64,000 nt of DNA. It comes from Crotophaga sulcirostris (Eukaryota; Chordata; Aves; Cuculiformes; Crotophagidae). The stretch is taken from assembly GCA_013397455.1 (NCBI GenBank), contig VYZB01000335.1, positions 684,480-748,479 of the forward strand, given 5' to 3'. Under the pieces are notes generated by a model, which was not told where the DNA came from, searched no databases, and worked only from the letters and a program-made list of their open reading frames with translations. The position numbers were made by a program, and so were the translations under genes. Shown here piece by piece: positions 10,849 to 24,260 of this stretch (within the stretch, counting starts at the first letter, position 1; every line of letters begins with the position of its first letter).

Positions 10849-13800
10849 CAAAAATGACTTCTAGTTGTTTCACTGTCTGCACAATGTGCCTAAAATTATG
10901 AATTCAGCATTGCATTAGTATTTCAGGATACTTAAATGACAGAAGCGTTAAGGGATTGTTATGAGTATCAGGTAATCCATGTCAAGTGCTTTTGATACAG
11001 AATTGTCAAATTATGAAGCCAGTATAACCTAGTGGAACTCTAGGTGTTAATCAGACAAGGTATGGCTGCAGACCTTTTACTGAAAATTCTTTTAGGTGTA
11101 TTCAGCTGAGCTCTTCTATTTGTCTCCATGACATTATGTAAGGAAAGCCTAATTTGGCTTGTTGACTGCCTTGTAATTGAAAGAATGAGCTTTGAAATCT
11201 CTCATTCGAGTACTTATGTCTTTGAATTTTGTCAAGTCATCAAGCTGGGCAGCTCTTTTAGTAATCATTAAGTGAAAGCTGCATCTCTCAGGCTTACAGT
11301 AGCTGAGCTAATAACTTTTCTATATTAATAGCTACAAAAAGAAAGCCCAGTTCACATTCCTGAGGTCAAATGTCTAACACTATGCGGATTTTACGATGTT
11401 AAGCTTTTACTGTCACTGCTACGTAAGAAACTACATGGTAGGTATCTTAGCTTTACTACAAGTTTTGTCAGGCAGTTTTTCCAATCCCTTCACATAAGAT
11501 AACTTCACATCATGACAAGGTCAATATCAATAAAATGTTACATGCCTACCCGTCCAGATATCTCCAACCCCTAAAGGGTCAATAGAGCTATTTATGTGGG
11601 TTTTTTTCCCTCTCATCTGTATGTAAAATCATGGTTAATTTTGTTAATTTAAATGCTGTTGTAGTAAAATGTTAATACAATGCATTTTCCCAGCATGGAA
11701 AATTCAGGAGTGACATTGATATGCACTGGTAATTCAGTCCTGCATCAAAAAAGGATGGTCTGTAGAAATGTATTTTGTAGTTGTCTTTACCAGTGCTCTA
11801 CAAAAAGAGCATTGGTTCAGTCCTATATGACAGCATTATGTACCATGACCCATTGACCAACCTGTTTAGACCTGATACCCATCTACTACAAGTCTTCCAC
11901 CACAGTGCAAGTCCTACTGGGTATGTATTCCATTCAATTGTAGTACAGGCATGTAAGAGAGTCATGGGATGCTTTTGTGCATCAAAAGGCAATGTGCTGA
12001 ACAGGTAATGGAAGAAATCTGTTCCTTAAATAATTAAAAACTTTGCTAAATAATTGCTATTTTATGGCTACTTGGCAGAAAAACGCCAAGAAAGAAGCAT
12101 GCATCTAACTATGTCATTCTCAGCTCTCTTTAGTAATCTTCTCTGGGAATTTCTAACAGTTTCCAGGGCAACTAGAAACAGAAATGCCTTTTCTGTAAAC
12201 CAGTGCTTCCCAGAACTCTCTATTTCCAAGTCATACTTGTAGCGTTAATAATTACTGATTTCTCTACTGAGTTTTCAGCAGGTTTTTAAAAGATCTGCAA
12301 CTAAATTTGTTTCATCAGTGCTTTTGAGATTTTCTTCCCTAGAAACATAAGATGATGGTGGCAAGCATAAAATATTTTGACTTCTTGAGGAGGCTTGGAA
12401 AGGTACCATAAGCCTTCCCTTCTGAAATGCTAATTATGAACAGCCTCGCTGCCAGAGCTGAGTTTCCATAAAGTACGCAGGAGAGATCCGCAATGAAACA
12501 GTTATGGCAATATAGAGAAACATAGTTCCCAGTTCTCGTTTGAGCAAGGTCCATGAGACATGTCTGCAATCTTCAGTGAGGCTGTCCTTCAGACAGAGCA
12601 TTACACCAGGTGAGACAACAGTATGGAACAGTGATTTTTTTTCCTCTCTCTTCTGTAGGTGCAAGACCACATTTTTATAGAGCATTCAAAAAAGAAATGT
12701 CTTTATTCTGTTTTAATCTCCCTGAAGAAAAGCCAGCTGCAGCTATTTTAGGAGAATACAGTTATACCCTCTTAGTTATATCCACTGTGGCAATTTTTTT
12801 GCCTAAACCATAAGTAAGGACATTCATCCCCTACAGCCTCATACAGTGAATTTATCTTTAAGAATGTGTTTTTATGAAGGTGTGGGTTTACAAGGAAGCC
12901 AGTGTAAATGCATGCAAAATTTTTAAAAAACAAAAGTTATACAAAATCTGTTAAATCTGCAAGGTCCTCTTTTCAAAACCGCTGGTTTGCTATACAGATG
13001 TATTATACTAAAGGTACAAAATGTTTAAGGTTGTTTCATAGTACCAACTACTTTTTTGTCCTTGAAGAAACTGGAACCCCAGGCTTAAATGAAAACCATT
13101 TCAAATATTTTACTTGTATGTTCTTTACTACTATTGACTTTCTCTGTGTGACCTTGGCCAAGTTAGCAGCTCTGTTTCTTAACTTTAGAAGTCAAACTAC
13201 TGAAGTTATTCCTGCAGCATTATCTTTTATGAACAGGGACTTTAAAGGGGTATAAGAAAATAAACCTCCTAAAGCATGATGAAAGACAATAATGCAGATT
13301 TTATATATATTATATGCATTCTCATCTCTTGTTCACTACTATTGGTAAAACCTCTCCAAAACATGCCTATAAATTGACAAGTAACAGTATTAAAACTGTG
13401 CTATCAGAGTTATTTAAAATTCTAACAGAAGTTGAACAGATACGGTGACAGCCAGAGACACCCGTGCCAAGCTGCAAGTGTAGTTCAGTCAAAGTGTGGT
13501 CAGTCTGGGAAGCTGTTCAGTTTATCAACAGTAGGTGTCTTCTTTGAGGTGGAATAAGTGTTTCTCTTAGCTCCATCAATTGCTTTGAGGAGGAGGACAG
13601 CTCAGTTGCTTAAACACATCTAGTGTCATTTAGGTGTTGTGGGGCATCCTACATGGCTATAGGTTGGGGTGCAGAATGACACAGATTTCCGAAAGCTCCG
13701 TGTAAGGATGTCTCAGATTCCTAGGATATCTGAGCAGGGCTTATCAAAGGAATTCCACCGAAGATCTCTGCTAACTACAATGGCAGCTTAAATTCTATCT

Positions 13801-16393
13801 CCTTTGTAGACTCCTGCATTTAGATACCTTTGTTTAGGCTAGTAGGAAATGTGATCTTTATGACAGAATCCGAACTTGATCTGTAAATTCACTGTAAGCA
13901 GAACCTGTAGAGCAGCCTGGGAATTCAGCCATTATCAACCATTATGCATCTGAAAAGAGCACTGATTTTTGTAGACATAGGCAGGGTGCCTAAGACTTGT
14001 AATTTGTGTAAGGCTGCGTTAGGATCTTGGTGTACGCTTTCTGAAGTACTGTAACTATGTTAATATGGATGATATCACACTGATTGTCCTTTGCTTTTTT
14101 GTTGAAGTATACTAAAGATATGCCCACCTGATTCTGCTTACCGCAGTGTAAAGCCTGTCCACATGATAGACAGATTCTATAATGCTGACAATAATTTTGT
14201 ACTTAGTTAAAACATTGCTTTATTCCAAGCTGACTGGAAGAAGTCTCAGTTAAAGAAATACTGGAAGATGTCTGTTAGAAGGTCTTTTACCTATTGGTGT
14301 GAGCTGAAGTGATCATCTTTTGCAAAGTGCCATTTGTTTGCATTACCCTTGTGCTGTGCTACCAAAGGGACTTTGTGCCAATGGCACATGCTAATTTCTG
14401 CTTTTACTTCATTTCTAACATTTTCTAGAGCTGGAATATGTAGCTGGCAATATAACTCACTACTGGGGTATCTTCAGTTTCCTAGGTGCTCTCTGTAGCA
14501 TCAGCGTGTGGTTCATGTGTAGCCTAACCTCCGTACTCGATTCATCTTTCCTGCTGGCCCATTTTGCAGAGGTTCCCAAAAGGTGGTGAATGCTGCACAG
14601 GTGTTAGACACTGAAGGGGAAGCTGATGCAGAAGCATACAGCTCATGTACTTTTTACCCTTACATGTGGAAACAGGTAGATTGGCCTGTGGATTAAGGGT
14701 TTTCAGGCATTTACAGACACTTTTTTAAGGTGTAAAGATCTGTCAAGTCACTAACCCTTGCATTTTAACACAGGCAGAATTATTCTGATGAAAAAATGTG
14801 TTTTCCCCATCTTAAATAAGTTAAGTGATGCAGTTGCAAAGCATTTAAACTTGTATCAAAATTAAAGACTTCAGTAGTGCTAACATAAGCTACATCAACT
14901 GTGCCCTCAGGAAATTCATCTGGATAATTCCCACTAACTCTGCTACACATGCTGGTATGCACAGTGAGGCTTTTTGTTCTAAGTTTTAAAATTTGGTCTT
15001 TGAAGCTGCAAAGGGCACCAGCCAAGCCTGTGGACAGTGGGGCAAAAGAGAACAATGACACTGGTACAAGCGCATTGTCTGTGATATCATTGGGATTCTT
15101 AATTCCAAGTGTGCAGTTGTGCTTTAAGTAATGGAAAGCTTTTAAGTAAGGTCAAAAAATACTTTGCTACACAGTTAACTCACCCAGGAGGCTACAGGCC
15201 GGGAAACAACTAATGTATTAACCATTTCATACCTCTAACATTCTTGGCTAAGCAGCCTGGTGGTCCAGCCTTTAGCAACATTATCTAATGGTCTCTTCCT
15301 GACTAGCAAGTTACCTTTTGATGAGCATGAAGACAGTCATTATGGAGACAACAAGCGAAAATTCAAAAACGAAAGAGGAAGCAAGGAAAACACAAATGAT
15401 AGGAGAGAGCATATGGAGCTGGGTATATGAAGGTGTTCAGCATAAGACCCATTCCTCTAAAACACTTTCAAAAGAGTATCCAGATTGTTTGCACCAGTTC
15501 CCATCATGATCTAGGCTGCAGTGCAACAGTGCTGTTCATGTTTCTTTAGCATAAAATACTAGTTCAATACCTATATTTCATTCATTCATAGAAGAAAAGC
15601 ATCAGAATGCAAACATGTAATAGAACATCTGGGCATTCTGATGCAATGACAAGGGTTCACTTGATTTGACATCAGAAGTCCATCTTGGACTTGGTTTAGA
15701 CCCTTATATTTCTGCAATGGGAGGGAGAATGTTTCTGTTTAAAATATCGTATTTCATGCTGTTTTAAATATATATATGGCATAGTAATGGCAATCTGAAT
15801 GGAGTAATAAGAAAATAATTTGTTCTTTTTTTCTACACCTTTTTTTACAAAAATAGCATTTGCACTTTTAAAATTTAAGTTTATCTTCTGATAAACCTGG
15901 CTATATATTTTATTATATCTAAGCTTTATCTTGGAACCAATTGAAATTCAAATTATAGTGTCTATATTGAATCAGAACATTGTATCTGGTACTGATTTTA
16001 ATGATTTTTTTCAGTGTTGGAATTACTACTGCTTGTGTTACTACTGCATATTTCAAACATTTAAAATAAGTATTTTGATTCTAAAACCAAGTTTATTTCA
16101 CTTTTTCCATTGAGGAGACACAAAAGTCAGCTGTACTCTAATGTTCACTGGAGGTCTGTTTTTTGAAAATCTGTTAAAATTAGCAAACCTTGAATGAGAG
16201 CTCCTATCTTTGTCCTTTCTTTGTCCTTACTTTGTCTGCTCCTTGGAACATTTTCTTTTGAGTTTTCTTGTTCTTAGTCAAAATGTGATGTATGATTAAC
16301 TAGTGTGGGATGAGGACCGAGATATTATTGTGCAGTGTAAGTTTCAAAATTATGTTTTGGCCATTCTATCAAAGGAACAAAACTTGTTTGGAG
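10849..16393 (+). other. RPGR intron 15, no gene seen
   Basis: This is a long AT-rich intronic stretch. Frames such as 12908-13255 (115 codons) and 14780-15061 have no recognisable motif and no convincing splice or promoter context. Pyrimidine-rich sequence and TTCTTAG at 16271-16277 resemble an acceptor, but all three frames after it close within about 25 nt. Confidence 0.5.
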
Positions 16394-16656
16394 ATGAAGA
16401 GACAGATGATAATGATGATGATGATGAGGAGGAGGATGAAGAAGAAGAAGAAACAGAAGAAGAAACAGAAGATGAAGAAGAAGAAAAAGAAGAAGTAGAA
16501 GGAGAAGAAGAAGTAGGAGGAGAAGAAGAAGCAGGAGGAGGAGGGGAAGGAACAGAGAAAGAACAAGAAGAAAGAGAAGAAAAATATGAAAAAGAGAAAC
16601 ACAGTAAAACACCCGAGGGACAGAAAAGCAGTAATACTGCAGTGGAAACTTTAGAG
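16394..16656 (+). CDS. RPGR: RPGR, acidic exon 16 of the constitutive isoform
   Basis: This is a second Glu/Asp-rich coding block about 13 kb after ORF15. It reads DEETDDNDDDDEEEDEEEEE, then KEEVEGEEEVGGEEEAGGGG, then a mixed charged end KHSKTPEGQKSSNTAVETLE. The exon closes with GAG|GTAAAA at 16656 in phase 0. Its start is uncertain. The preferred acceptor is the AG at 16392-16393, which joins in phase 1. Acceptors at 16302-16303 (phase 1) and 16334-16335 (phase 0) would also keep the frame and would add residues such as VWDEDRDIIVQCKFQNY. It fits the acidic region that precedes the C-terminus of the RPGR 1-19 isoform. The neighbouring downstream exons join in frame, which supports it being coding. 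Confidence 0.75.
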
Positions 16657-16867
16657 GTAAAAGCATTTACTCCTATAAGTTTTTGGTCTTTGAAACAATT
16701 TGGTTCTATAACTTACATTAGTTTGAATGTGTGTGTAGCTATCTTGGAAATGCAAAGTTTGGGGTGGGTTTGGTAGAGGGAGCAACGCATATATAGGTGT
16801 TAATAGATAATATTTTCTTTTTTAACAAGTTTGAAAGTAGAGATTTCATTGTTTTGTCTCTCTATAG

Positions 16868-16907
16868 ACAGAAGAGGCTACTCAGAAAGAGACCATCATT
16901 CAGCAGG
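16868..16907 (+). CDS. RPGR: RPGR, 40-nt exon 17
   Basis: This small exon lies between CTCTATAG and GTAAGAG, both good splice sites. It reads TEEATQKETIIQQ plus one base, entering in phase 0 from the acidic exon and leaving in phase 1. It has no protein domain of its own. The support is its splice sites, phase agreement with both neighbours and its position in the expected exon order. Confidence 0.75.
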
Positions 16908-18176
16908 GTAAGAGTACAATCCCTAAGAATTAGACCATTACAGACATTCTAAAAACAAATCAAACATTTCAACAGAAAAAAAAACTTTTCTAAACAATCT
17001 CTATTGTAAAAATACTGAACAATACACTTATTGTCAGGAGTGGATAAAGCAGTTCTTGAGAGGTGATGAAATTTGAAAGGAAAAATACCATTACTAATTG
17101 TTAATAATTTGAAAGAAAAAATTGCATTTCCCAGTTATATATTGGAGGAGGTCCATGAGAAGGAATTTCTCTTAGCAGCACTGTATCTTACTTGCTAAGA
17201 GCAATTCTAGTTGTGTGGTGACAAAGTAATGGTAGTTGTATTATCTCTCAAGAAACTTCTTTAGGTGCCATGTTTCTTCAAGAGAAGATTGTCAAAAGCC
17301 TCATCTCTGTCAACTGACTTTTCCTCATTATATTCACAGATTATTTTAGATGAAATGTGGTAATTACTGAACACTGTTCAGAGATGTTGCTCGTAGTTTT
17401 CATGACTGTTTGAGGGAACTGTATATTCCTTTAGAAAAGCTGTGGGGTGTAGTTGGGTGCCCTATATACAAGATAAGTAAAAAATTCTTTTATTTCAGAA
17501 ATTCTGGAATAATCTATAATTGTTCTTTTGAAAGAAAATAACAAATGTGATATAAAAAGACCACTGCCTTAATACTGAAGAAGCTATGCCATTTATTTTT
17601 GATATTATAATGGAAATAGCTTGTGCAGAATGGATGCTTAAATAGTTTTCCATCATCCAGTGATCTGGAAGTTTTGATATTAAGTTCTAAATTTGTATCA
17701 TTCCTACAGGGAGTATAGGAAAATTTATACACAGGAACATCAACTCAAATGGAAAGTTCTTCCTTTCCCAGAATTGTTTCTATGGAATAAAATTCATGCT
17801 GCGCCATAACTTCTGCCCTGAAAGTCAGCTTTTCCAAATTAGAATATACTTTAGAAATCAGTGTGCAAGACATGGTCTTCTGTCAGCAAGAGGAAACTAT
17901 GAGTGTCAAGACAAAACACTGTATATAATGTTACTGCCATAAGTGTTCTTGAAAACTGAGCATTTGGAGAATAATACGTGGGCATTATATAGAGAGATTA
18001 AAAAAAAATAATCTTGTCAGGCTGGACATAAAGTTGAACTGAATATTCTGATTTTTTTTAAGATCCACATCTTATTTACTGACTTCTACTTCAAAAATAA
18101 TTTGAAGAACAGTCTTGTCTGCTCTTAATTTGCAAGAATCAGAAGGAGGTTAATATACAGGTTTATATTATTGTAG

Positions 18177-18265
18177 AGAAAGAAAGCACTGACAATGACA
18201 CTGTGAACAATTCTTCAGAGAACACTGATGACCAAATAACTGGAGGAATCGTTGGGAGGAAAAAG
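18177..18265 (+). CDS. RPGR: RPGR, 89-nt exon 18
   Basis: The acceptor TATTATTGTAG and donor AAAAAG|GTACGC bound 89 nt. Joined in phase 1 to the previous exon it reads EKESTDNDTVNNSSENTDDQ and then ITGGIVGRKK, leaving in phase 0. It is a polar, Ser/Asn/Asp-rich linker ending in a basic patch. The in-phase joins on both sides make this a confident exon call despite the lack of a domain. Confidence 0.8.
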
Positions 18266-19294
18266 GTACGCAGCCTGATCTTTTCTTCTGGTTTTGCCAG
18301 TGACCAAGAAGACAGTGGGCAGTTACCAGGCTGAAGCAAACACCCCAAATTCCCTGATCTGCATAAACAATTAAACTGCTGAACAGCCTGTTCCTTCTGT
18401 TTTAAGATTTGATTTTACTTTGTGATAAAACCACTTAAAATTTGCCAAATAATTGCTCTATTAAAATAAATCCCAGTATAATACTTCTGTCAGTAGAAAT
18501 GAGATAAAACCCATTATCATCTGCTCACGTATAGCATGCCCATAAAAGACAGGTTGTCAATTTCATAAAGTGAAAACTTAGGACTTGATTCCTATGGGAT
18601 GTTATCTAAAAATATTTTCTACTATATTCCTCTCTGAAAGCAAACTTAGCTAGTTTACCTTATATATATTCCAACATGCACTGATTTTTTAAAGACTATG
18701 TTTATATATACATATATGCATGTTGAGGAGTGCCTTATATGGAATTTCTTACAGGTTTAGGACCCAAAGGCTTCTGCAGAGAATGGCTGCTGTGTTTCCT
18801 GTTGAGCAAACACCTTAAGCACCAATTAATTTTCAGCACATGTGTAGTATCACAGACATGAAAACACATTGTTATTAACTTTAATGGGACTACATACATG
18901 TTTATAACGAAGCATATGAAGCATTTGCTGCTCTTGGGCTTTGCAGATCTGAGCGTGTATTTTTGCCTCAGACTTATGTTTTAAAGAAACACATGGATTT
19001 GCACCACTTGCAGTATTTTTTGTAAACTTTGCAGTTTCTAATTTGACAAAAGTTAATCCTTTTAACTTCTCTAATTAATTCATGCTATTTTGACAAACTT
19101 CAAATATTGCATCAGAATGTTTTTCATTAATATTTTTTAAATAGTCCTTTTGTTTTGAAAAAAAAAAAAATTACCAAGGAGAAATTTGTGACATAAATTT
19201 ACCTTGGTATGTACAATAAAGCTTTGTGGTTTTTTAATCTTGAATTTTACAGCTAACTGTTTTGAGCATATTATTTACATGTTTTTTACTTCAG

Positions 19295-19516
19295 TTTTCC
19301 CTGTTCAAGGGGCCACTGACAGGCCAGAAGAATGTATGTAGCAGAAAGGAAGATAGATCTGGAAAGCCATTACAGAGTGCACAAGAAAAAGAAAAGGAAG
19401 ATTTATCTGGTGAAGACAGTAAAGATGAAAACCAGAATCATACAATGGAGAATTCCAGGGAAACTGTGACTAACCAGGACAGAAGGATGAAATCTTCTAC
19501 TTGTATATTACTCTAA
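19295..19516 (+). CDS. RPGR: RPGR, last exon (19) with CaaX prenylation motif
   Basis: The exon follows the acceptor TTTTACTTCAG and continues the frame from the previous exon (..GRKK|FSLFKGPLTGQKNVCSRKEDR). It is Lys/Glu/Asp-rich and stops at 19514-19516 after STCILL. The last four residues, Cys-Ile-Leu-Leu, form a CaaX box. The final Leu predicts geranylgeranylation, as for human RPGR 1-19 (CTIL), whose lipid anchor is recognised by PDE6D for delivery to cilia. This end is mutually exclusive with the ORF15 end. The reading frame open upstream of 19295 is intronic. Confidence 0.88.
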   Translation, partial: FSLFKGPLTGQKNVCSRKEDRSGKPLQSAQEKEKEDLSGEDSKDENQNHTMENSRETVTNQDRRMKSSTCILL

Positions 19517-19983
19517 CACTGTTCTAGTATGTAAGAATGTGACAGTCTTAAAGCACATAGTGCAATTTTTACTTGAAAACAGTTATGACTCACTAGAGAT
19601 GTTGATGGTAGCTTTTTTTACTCATTTGATTGCTGTGATTTTAAACAGGCAGACCATTTTCTTGATATTTATTGGTAATTTTAATAGTTGCAATTGATAT
19701 GCTTCTCAGCATCTTGCTGGAGTTCTGTGGCCTTAATGTTGTAAAACAAAATATATTTTTTTATGTGAAAATTTGAATACAGGTTTTTTGCTAAATAATT
19801 TTATTTGGTTTCAGTCTACAGAGTACCATATTCAGTCTGATACTCTTGCAGACTTCAGTATCTGATGTAAGATACTTGGTTTAACAACCTAGGTAAGAAT
19901 ATTAAAGTTCACATTTTAAAAAAGAGTACTCAGCTATATGCTGAGAACTATATTTGCCTTTTTCCTTGGCTTATAAAAATAGC

Positions 19984-19989
19984 AATAAA
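19984..19989 (+). terminator. RPGR: Candidate poly(A) signal AATAAA for the RPGR 1-19 transcript
   Basis: A canonical AATAAA lies about 470 nt after the CaaX-exon stop, in AT-rich sequence. It is the first canonical hexamer I noticed downstream. Usage is inferred, not shown. Confidence 0.4.
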
Positions 19990-22900
19990 ACTTTCAAGTT
20001 AACATGTAGGCCATTTTTGAGGAAGTGGAAGCATTTCCACTGGAAACAGTACCTAAGAGTAGTGTAAGTATATAACTAAGTTTCCTGCCAAACTTAGAGA
20101 AACCATTCATTTCTGAGAGATGCTGAAAACCTTAAATGCTGCAAAATCAGCATAAGCTGATGGAAGCCTCCTCAAAGAATCAGGCCTAATAAAAATTGAA
20201 TATGCTTACTGTTGTTTCAGTTGGGTTCTAATCCTATATTCTTTGAAAATCTATACTTTAATGAATCTTTAGTGAAGCTTTTATTAGGGAAAATAATGTA
20301 ACCAGAGTTACTATGGAATACATTGGTATGACAAACAGATCATTATGGGTTAAATATTCATGTTTTTCTCAGGCAACCTGGCTTTTCTTCAGATAGAGAC
20401 TGAGCAGCAGGAGTAATAAATCCCATTACTGGCATAGATGAGAAGAATGTTTGTTTTCTGAATTAGTCCAAGAAGCAGAAGTGACAAACCCACAATTCTA
20501 ATTACCAGCATTCCCCCTGAATAAAATTTGATTTCTGAGAATTTAGTCCAGGTGTATAAGAAATATAATCCTTACCATGATGAATCTGATCCAGGGTCTG
20601 TGTTTTCCCATAAACTAAAAACTAAGCATACTAAAATATGCTCAGTTTACATGTATATACACAAGATCTAGCATAAATAAAAAATAGATATTTTTTTCTA
20701 AACTGAGTACTTTTCAGAGTACCTATCAAGGACAGATGATCTTTGTAGAAAACCTAGGAAATGTTATTTAATTTCACTGACATACAAACACATTTGAATG
20801 TCATTTGCCATATTTTGCATTCATATTTTGCATCAGTTTTTGTAGTTTCAGAGTTGCTGAAGTTACACAGTGTGTCTGGAGTTATATTTGACTTAGAAGG
20901 TGAATCAGCTTTGTCCCTGTATAGCAGGTGCCCAGATTATTTCATGGGGTGTCCTCTGTGCTAAGGTAAGCATCATACTAAAAACCTCGATGCTTGGGTC
21001 ATCCTTTGCCAGAGTAAATTAAGATTCTCTTGTTTCTGGTTTCTTTCTTTGGTCTACTCTTGATTTCTGCATTGCACCTTACATGAGCATTTTTTTTCTA
21101 CCAATGTGCATTATATTTACATTTCTGCTTGCTTTCCTGAATGCACATGTGGTTCCTGTTTTACTTGGATACTGTTGGGAATAGTAAAGAAGTGGAAAAG
21201 TAGAAATAAAGTAAGTAGTGTGCTCTTTAATTGAAATAAGCTTTAACTATTTTTTAAGGGAGATCAATCACAGAAATTGTTAATATAAGAAGAACTTATT
21301 TTTTTAAAATGTGAACTAATTTAGTGAAAAATATTACTTTTAAGGTGGGAATTACCCTTAAATCTAATGCTACAGAAGTTTATGTTATCGGTTCTAAACT
21401 ATTGTACGTCAAAGCAGTTTCAGGAACTTGTGCACTTACCCTGTCTATACACTTCACTTAAGAAGAAGCAGGAGCAAATTAATCCATTCAGATGGCTTTT
21501 TTACATGTCTTCCTCGGTAATAAAAAAGATTAAACAAATGAAACAGGTTACATGTACATGTGTATTAATTTAAAGGTTTTTTTTAACAAGTTCAGAATCC
21601 TTATGATAGAAATGTAGGGGGTTTATTACTGAAAGGCTTTCATCAACCGATGAATAGCAAGGAGTTGTAGGAACATTTGTAGTACATTTTTCCCTGTTTT
21701 TTACAGGATAACTGTATCAACTTTAATCTTTTTCAGACCTGTCATAGAACTGAGATTATGCTGGGTTTTCTAAGATTTCATCATCCAACCTACCAGTAGG
21801 TGGAGTCTGTGGCCTTCTTAGGTGTCACAGTCTCATCCCACCCAGCCTCTGGAGCCAGAATTTTTCCCTCCTCTGGCCCCTGAAAAGCAGTTAAATATAC
21901 TCACTCTGTATCTAATTTTCTGATTCAAGATTTTCTGAAAATTTTATGTTTCTGGCCTGTCACGTTTGGCATTAAAGTATTCTGGTACCTTGATATGTTT
22001 ATGCAGTCTATTTTTAGAGTATGTGTGTTTGTAAAAATATAAACACAGAAAAATACGATTACTCATGTATTTCTCAATGTATACAGAGATGTTCAGTGGC
22101 CAAATTCTGATACATAAATGTAAATATACATGGTTGATCTAAAAAGAAGGACTATTGGCGTACATATACATGCACAGATACAAATGTGCGTGTGTATATA
22201 TACGAAGATACATACATAGAGACATATGTGCATGTGCGTGTACATGAATGATCAAACATGTATACCTGACCTCCTGAAATTTCCATTTCATCCACATATT
22301 TACATATACAGGTTTACTAATTTCCAGGAAGCACAGGATTCATTTATGCAGCTACTGATCCTATGCAAGTTTGTGATGATTGAAGTAGAAAAGGAGAGGA
22401 TATGCTGCTTAGACAGTATTTCAGATACCCAAAGATTATAACAATGTATTAAATTAACTTGGTGTAACTTTTTCCTTTTCTTCCAGGTAATAGTTGTATA
22501 ATATACAAACTACATCCAGTCTTTGTCCCTGGGGAAGATTTTAAGTCATGGTGTTGACGTTAGAGTAGCTGAAGTAAATTGAGTTAATATCATAATGGTA
22601 AACCACTCTAAGTCCTGATAATCATCTATACACAAGCTACTCTTATGTGACTATTGATAAACAATGTAGGGGTTCACTTAAAATTTTCCCATGAGTAAGA
22701 CATTAACTTCTCCAGCTTTTGACAACTGGCTTTTGGCATCTAGTATTTTTGACATTTACTTCTTGTATCAGAAATGCTTCCTTGCACAGAAAGCTCATCC
22801 TGTGCTCTATTTCAGTTGAAGTTGCAGGCCAGGCTCCTTGCTGACCCAGAAGGAGGTGGTTCTCGAAGCAACATAGCTACACTACCACTACCAATACTGC

Positions 22901-24260
22901 AGTCAGTGATCTTTACACCTACTGCCACTACTGATACCAATATCACTGCTGCCGACGTCTAATACCCCCGGGTGAAGAAGTAACACTTGACTCAGATGTA
23001 TGATATGCACCTAGCAGCATGGATGCTTAACAACACAGAAAAATAGAAATGTTCCAAAAATACCTCAAATGCTGAATTAGCAATAGAAAGAAAATCCATT
23101 TCAGTTAGATATTAAAATCTAATATTGAACACATTTGAAAATACTCAAATGTACAGGAAAATTATAACAATTTACTGCATCCTTGGACTATTTTATCTCT
23201 TTAAACTATCTCTAAAATCCCTCAAAGTGTTTTTAATAGCTGTATTGTTTATGCTATTAACTACTCACAATCTGTTATGTCTAAATTTCTTTAAGAACAT
23301 CTAGTTAAGTGTGATGAGACTACTATCAGTGGTGAGAAGTGGAGAAATGAATGCTTTGGTAGTAGGTCTGCTTTGCCCAATATCTCATACCAATGAGTTC
23401 TCAAATTTCACACCTATTTGCCTTCTAAGACTGTTGGAATTACATTTTAATCACACTACATGATTACCAGTCTCTTTTTCAGGACTAGATAGTAATGACT
23501 CAACATTGCAAAATCTGGATAAATTATTGTTTCATTGGCACAAAAAAGAAATCTTGCATTTTCAAGACCATTCTCATTTGATGTTGAAACATTTTAGACA
23601 CAGCTGTTTCCAATCATACTCATCAAAAGCTGAAGAAATATTAACAGTTAGAATTCTAAGAGATGTTAACAGCTTTATAAAATTACAGAGGTTTTTTTCT
23701 ATGTATCTATTGAACATTAAGCCATGTATCTGCTGTATGCCACATACTGTTCTTAAAAATATGTATGCATCAGTTGATATCTAAGAATGCAATATTTTCT
23801 TCCCCCAAAAAATTCTGGCTTGCTGGTTGCCTAGCACACTCTGTGAATAGGACACATGCACCCCACCAGATTGAAGGAGGAAAAGGCAATTGGTGTTCTC
23901 AACGACATGCTATATATGTGCCTGACCCAGACTTTCATGTTGAAATTTTCCATATCAAGGTTTTTGGTAATGGAGAAATTGAGGGCAAGTTAGTCTAGCC
24001 ATCTCCTTTGTACCATTGCTGGAAGGGAGAGCAGGAGGCCACCAGTGCCTGGGAAGACCCAAGGAGACTTCTTAGGATCACTGGTGTAGGGACCATGTAA
24101 GTGCTCAGAGATAGATCACACAGAGAGTTCTGCCCTGAAGAACAATTAATTTCCCTTGAATATGTTATTTCTACAGCCAGGGTAGCATATTCTTTTGTAT
24201 TTTTTTGTCAAGACGTGTGCCATTAAGGTTTAGAACTGACCTAAGAAAGAATACTATTAG
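19990..24260 (+). other. RPGR-SRPX intergenic, no gene seen
   Basis: This is AT-rich sequence with a degenerate TG/TATA-rich low-complexity patch at about 22020-22250. Small frames (for example 22774-22962, 23506-23784) show no family resemblance. A possible very old CR1 remnant near 21744-21795 is too diverged to call. Confidence 0.5.

Noticed and set aside
16271..16277. Good-looking acceptor TTCTTAG before the acidic exon
   Set aside because: All three reading frames after it meet a stop within about 25 nt, so it cannot start the coding exon.
21744..21795. Possible old CR1 tail (TCATAGAACTGAG.. ATCCAACCTACC)
   Set aside because: The similarity is only partial and the following sequence does not continue as CR1.
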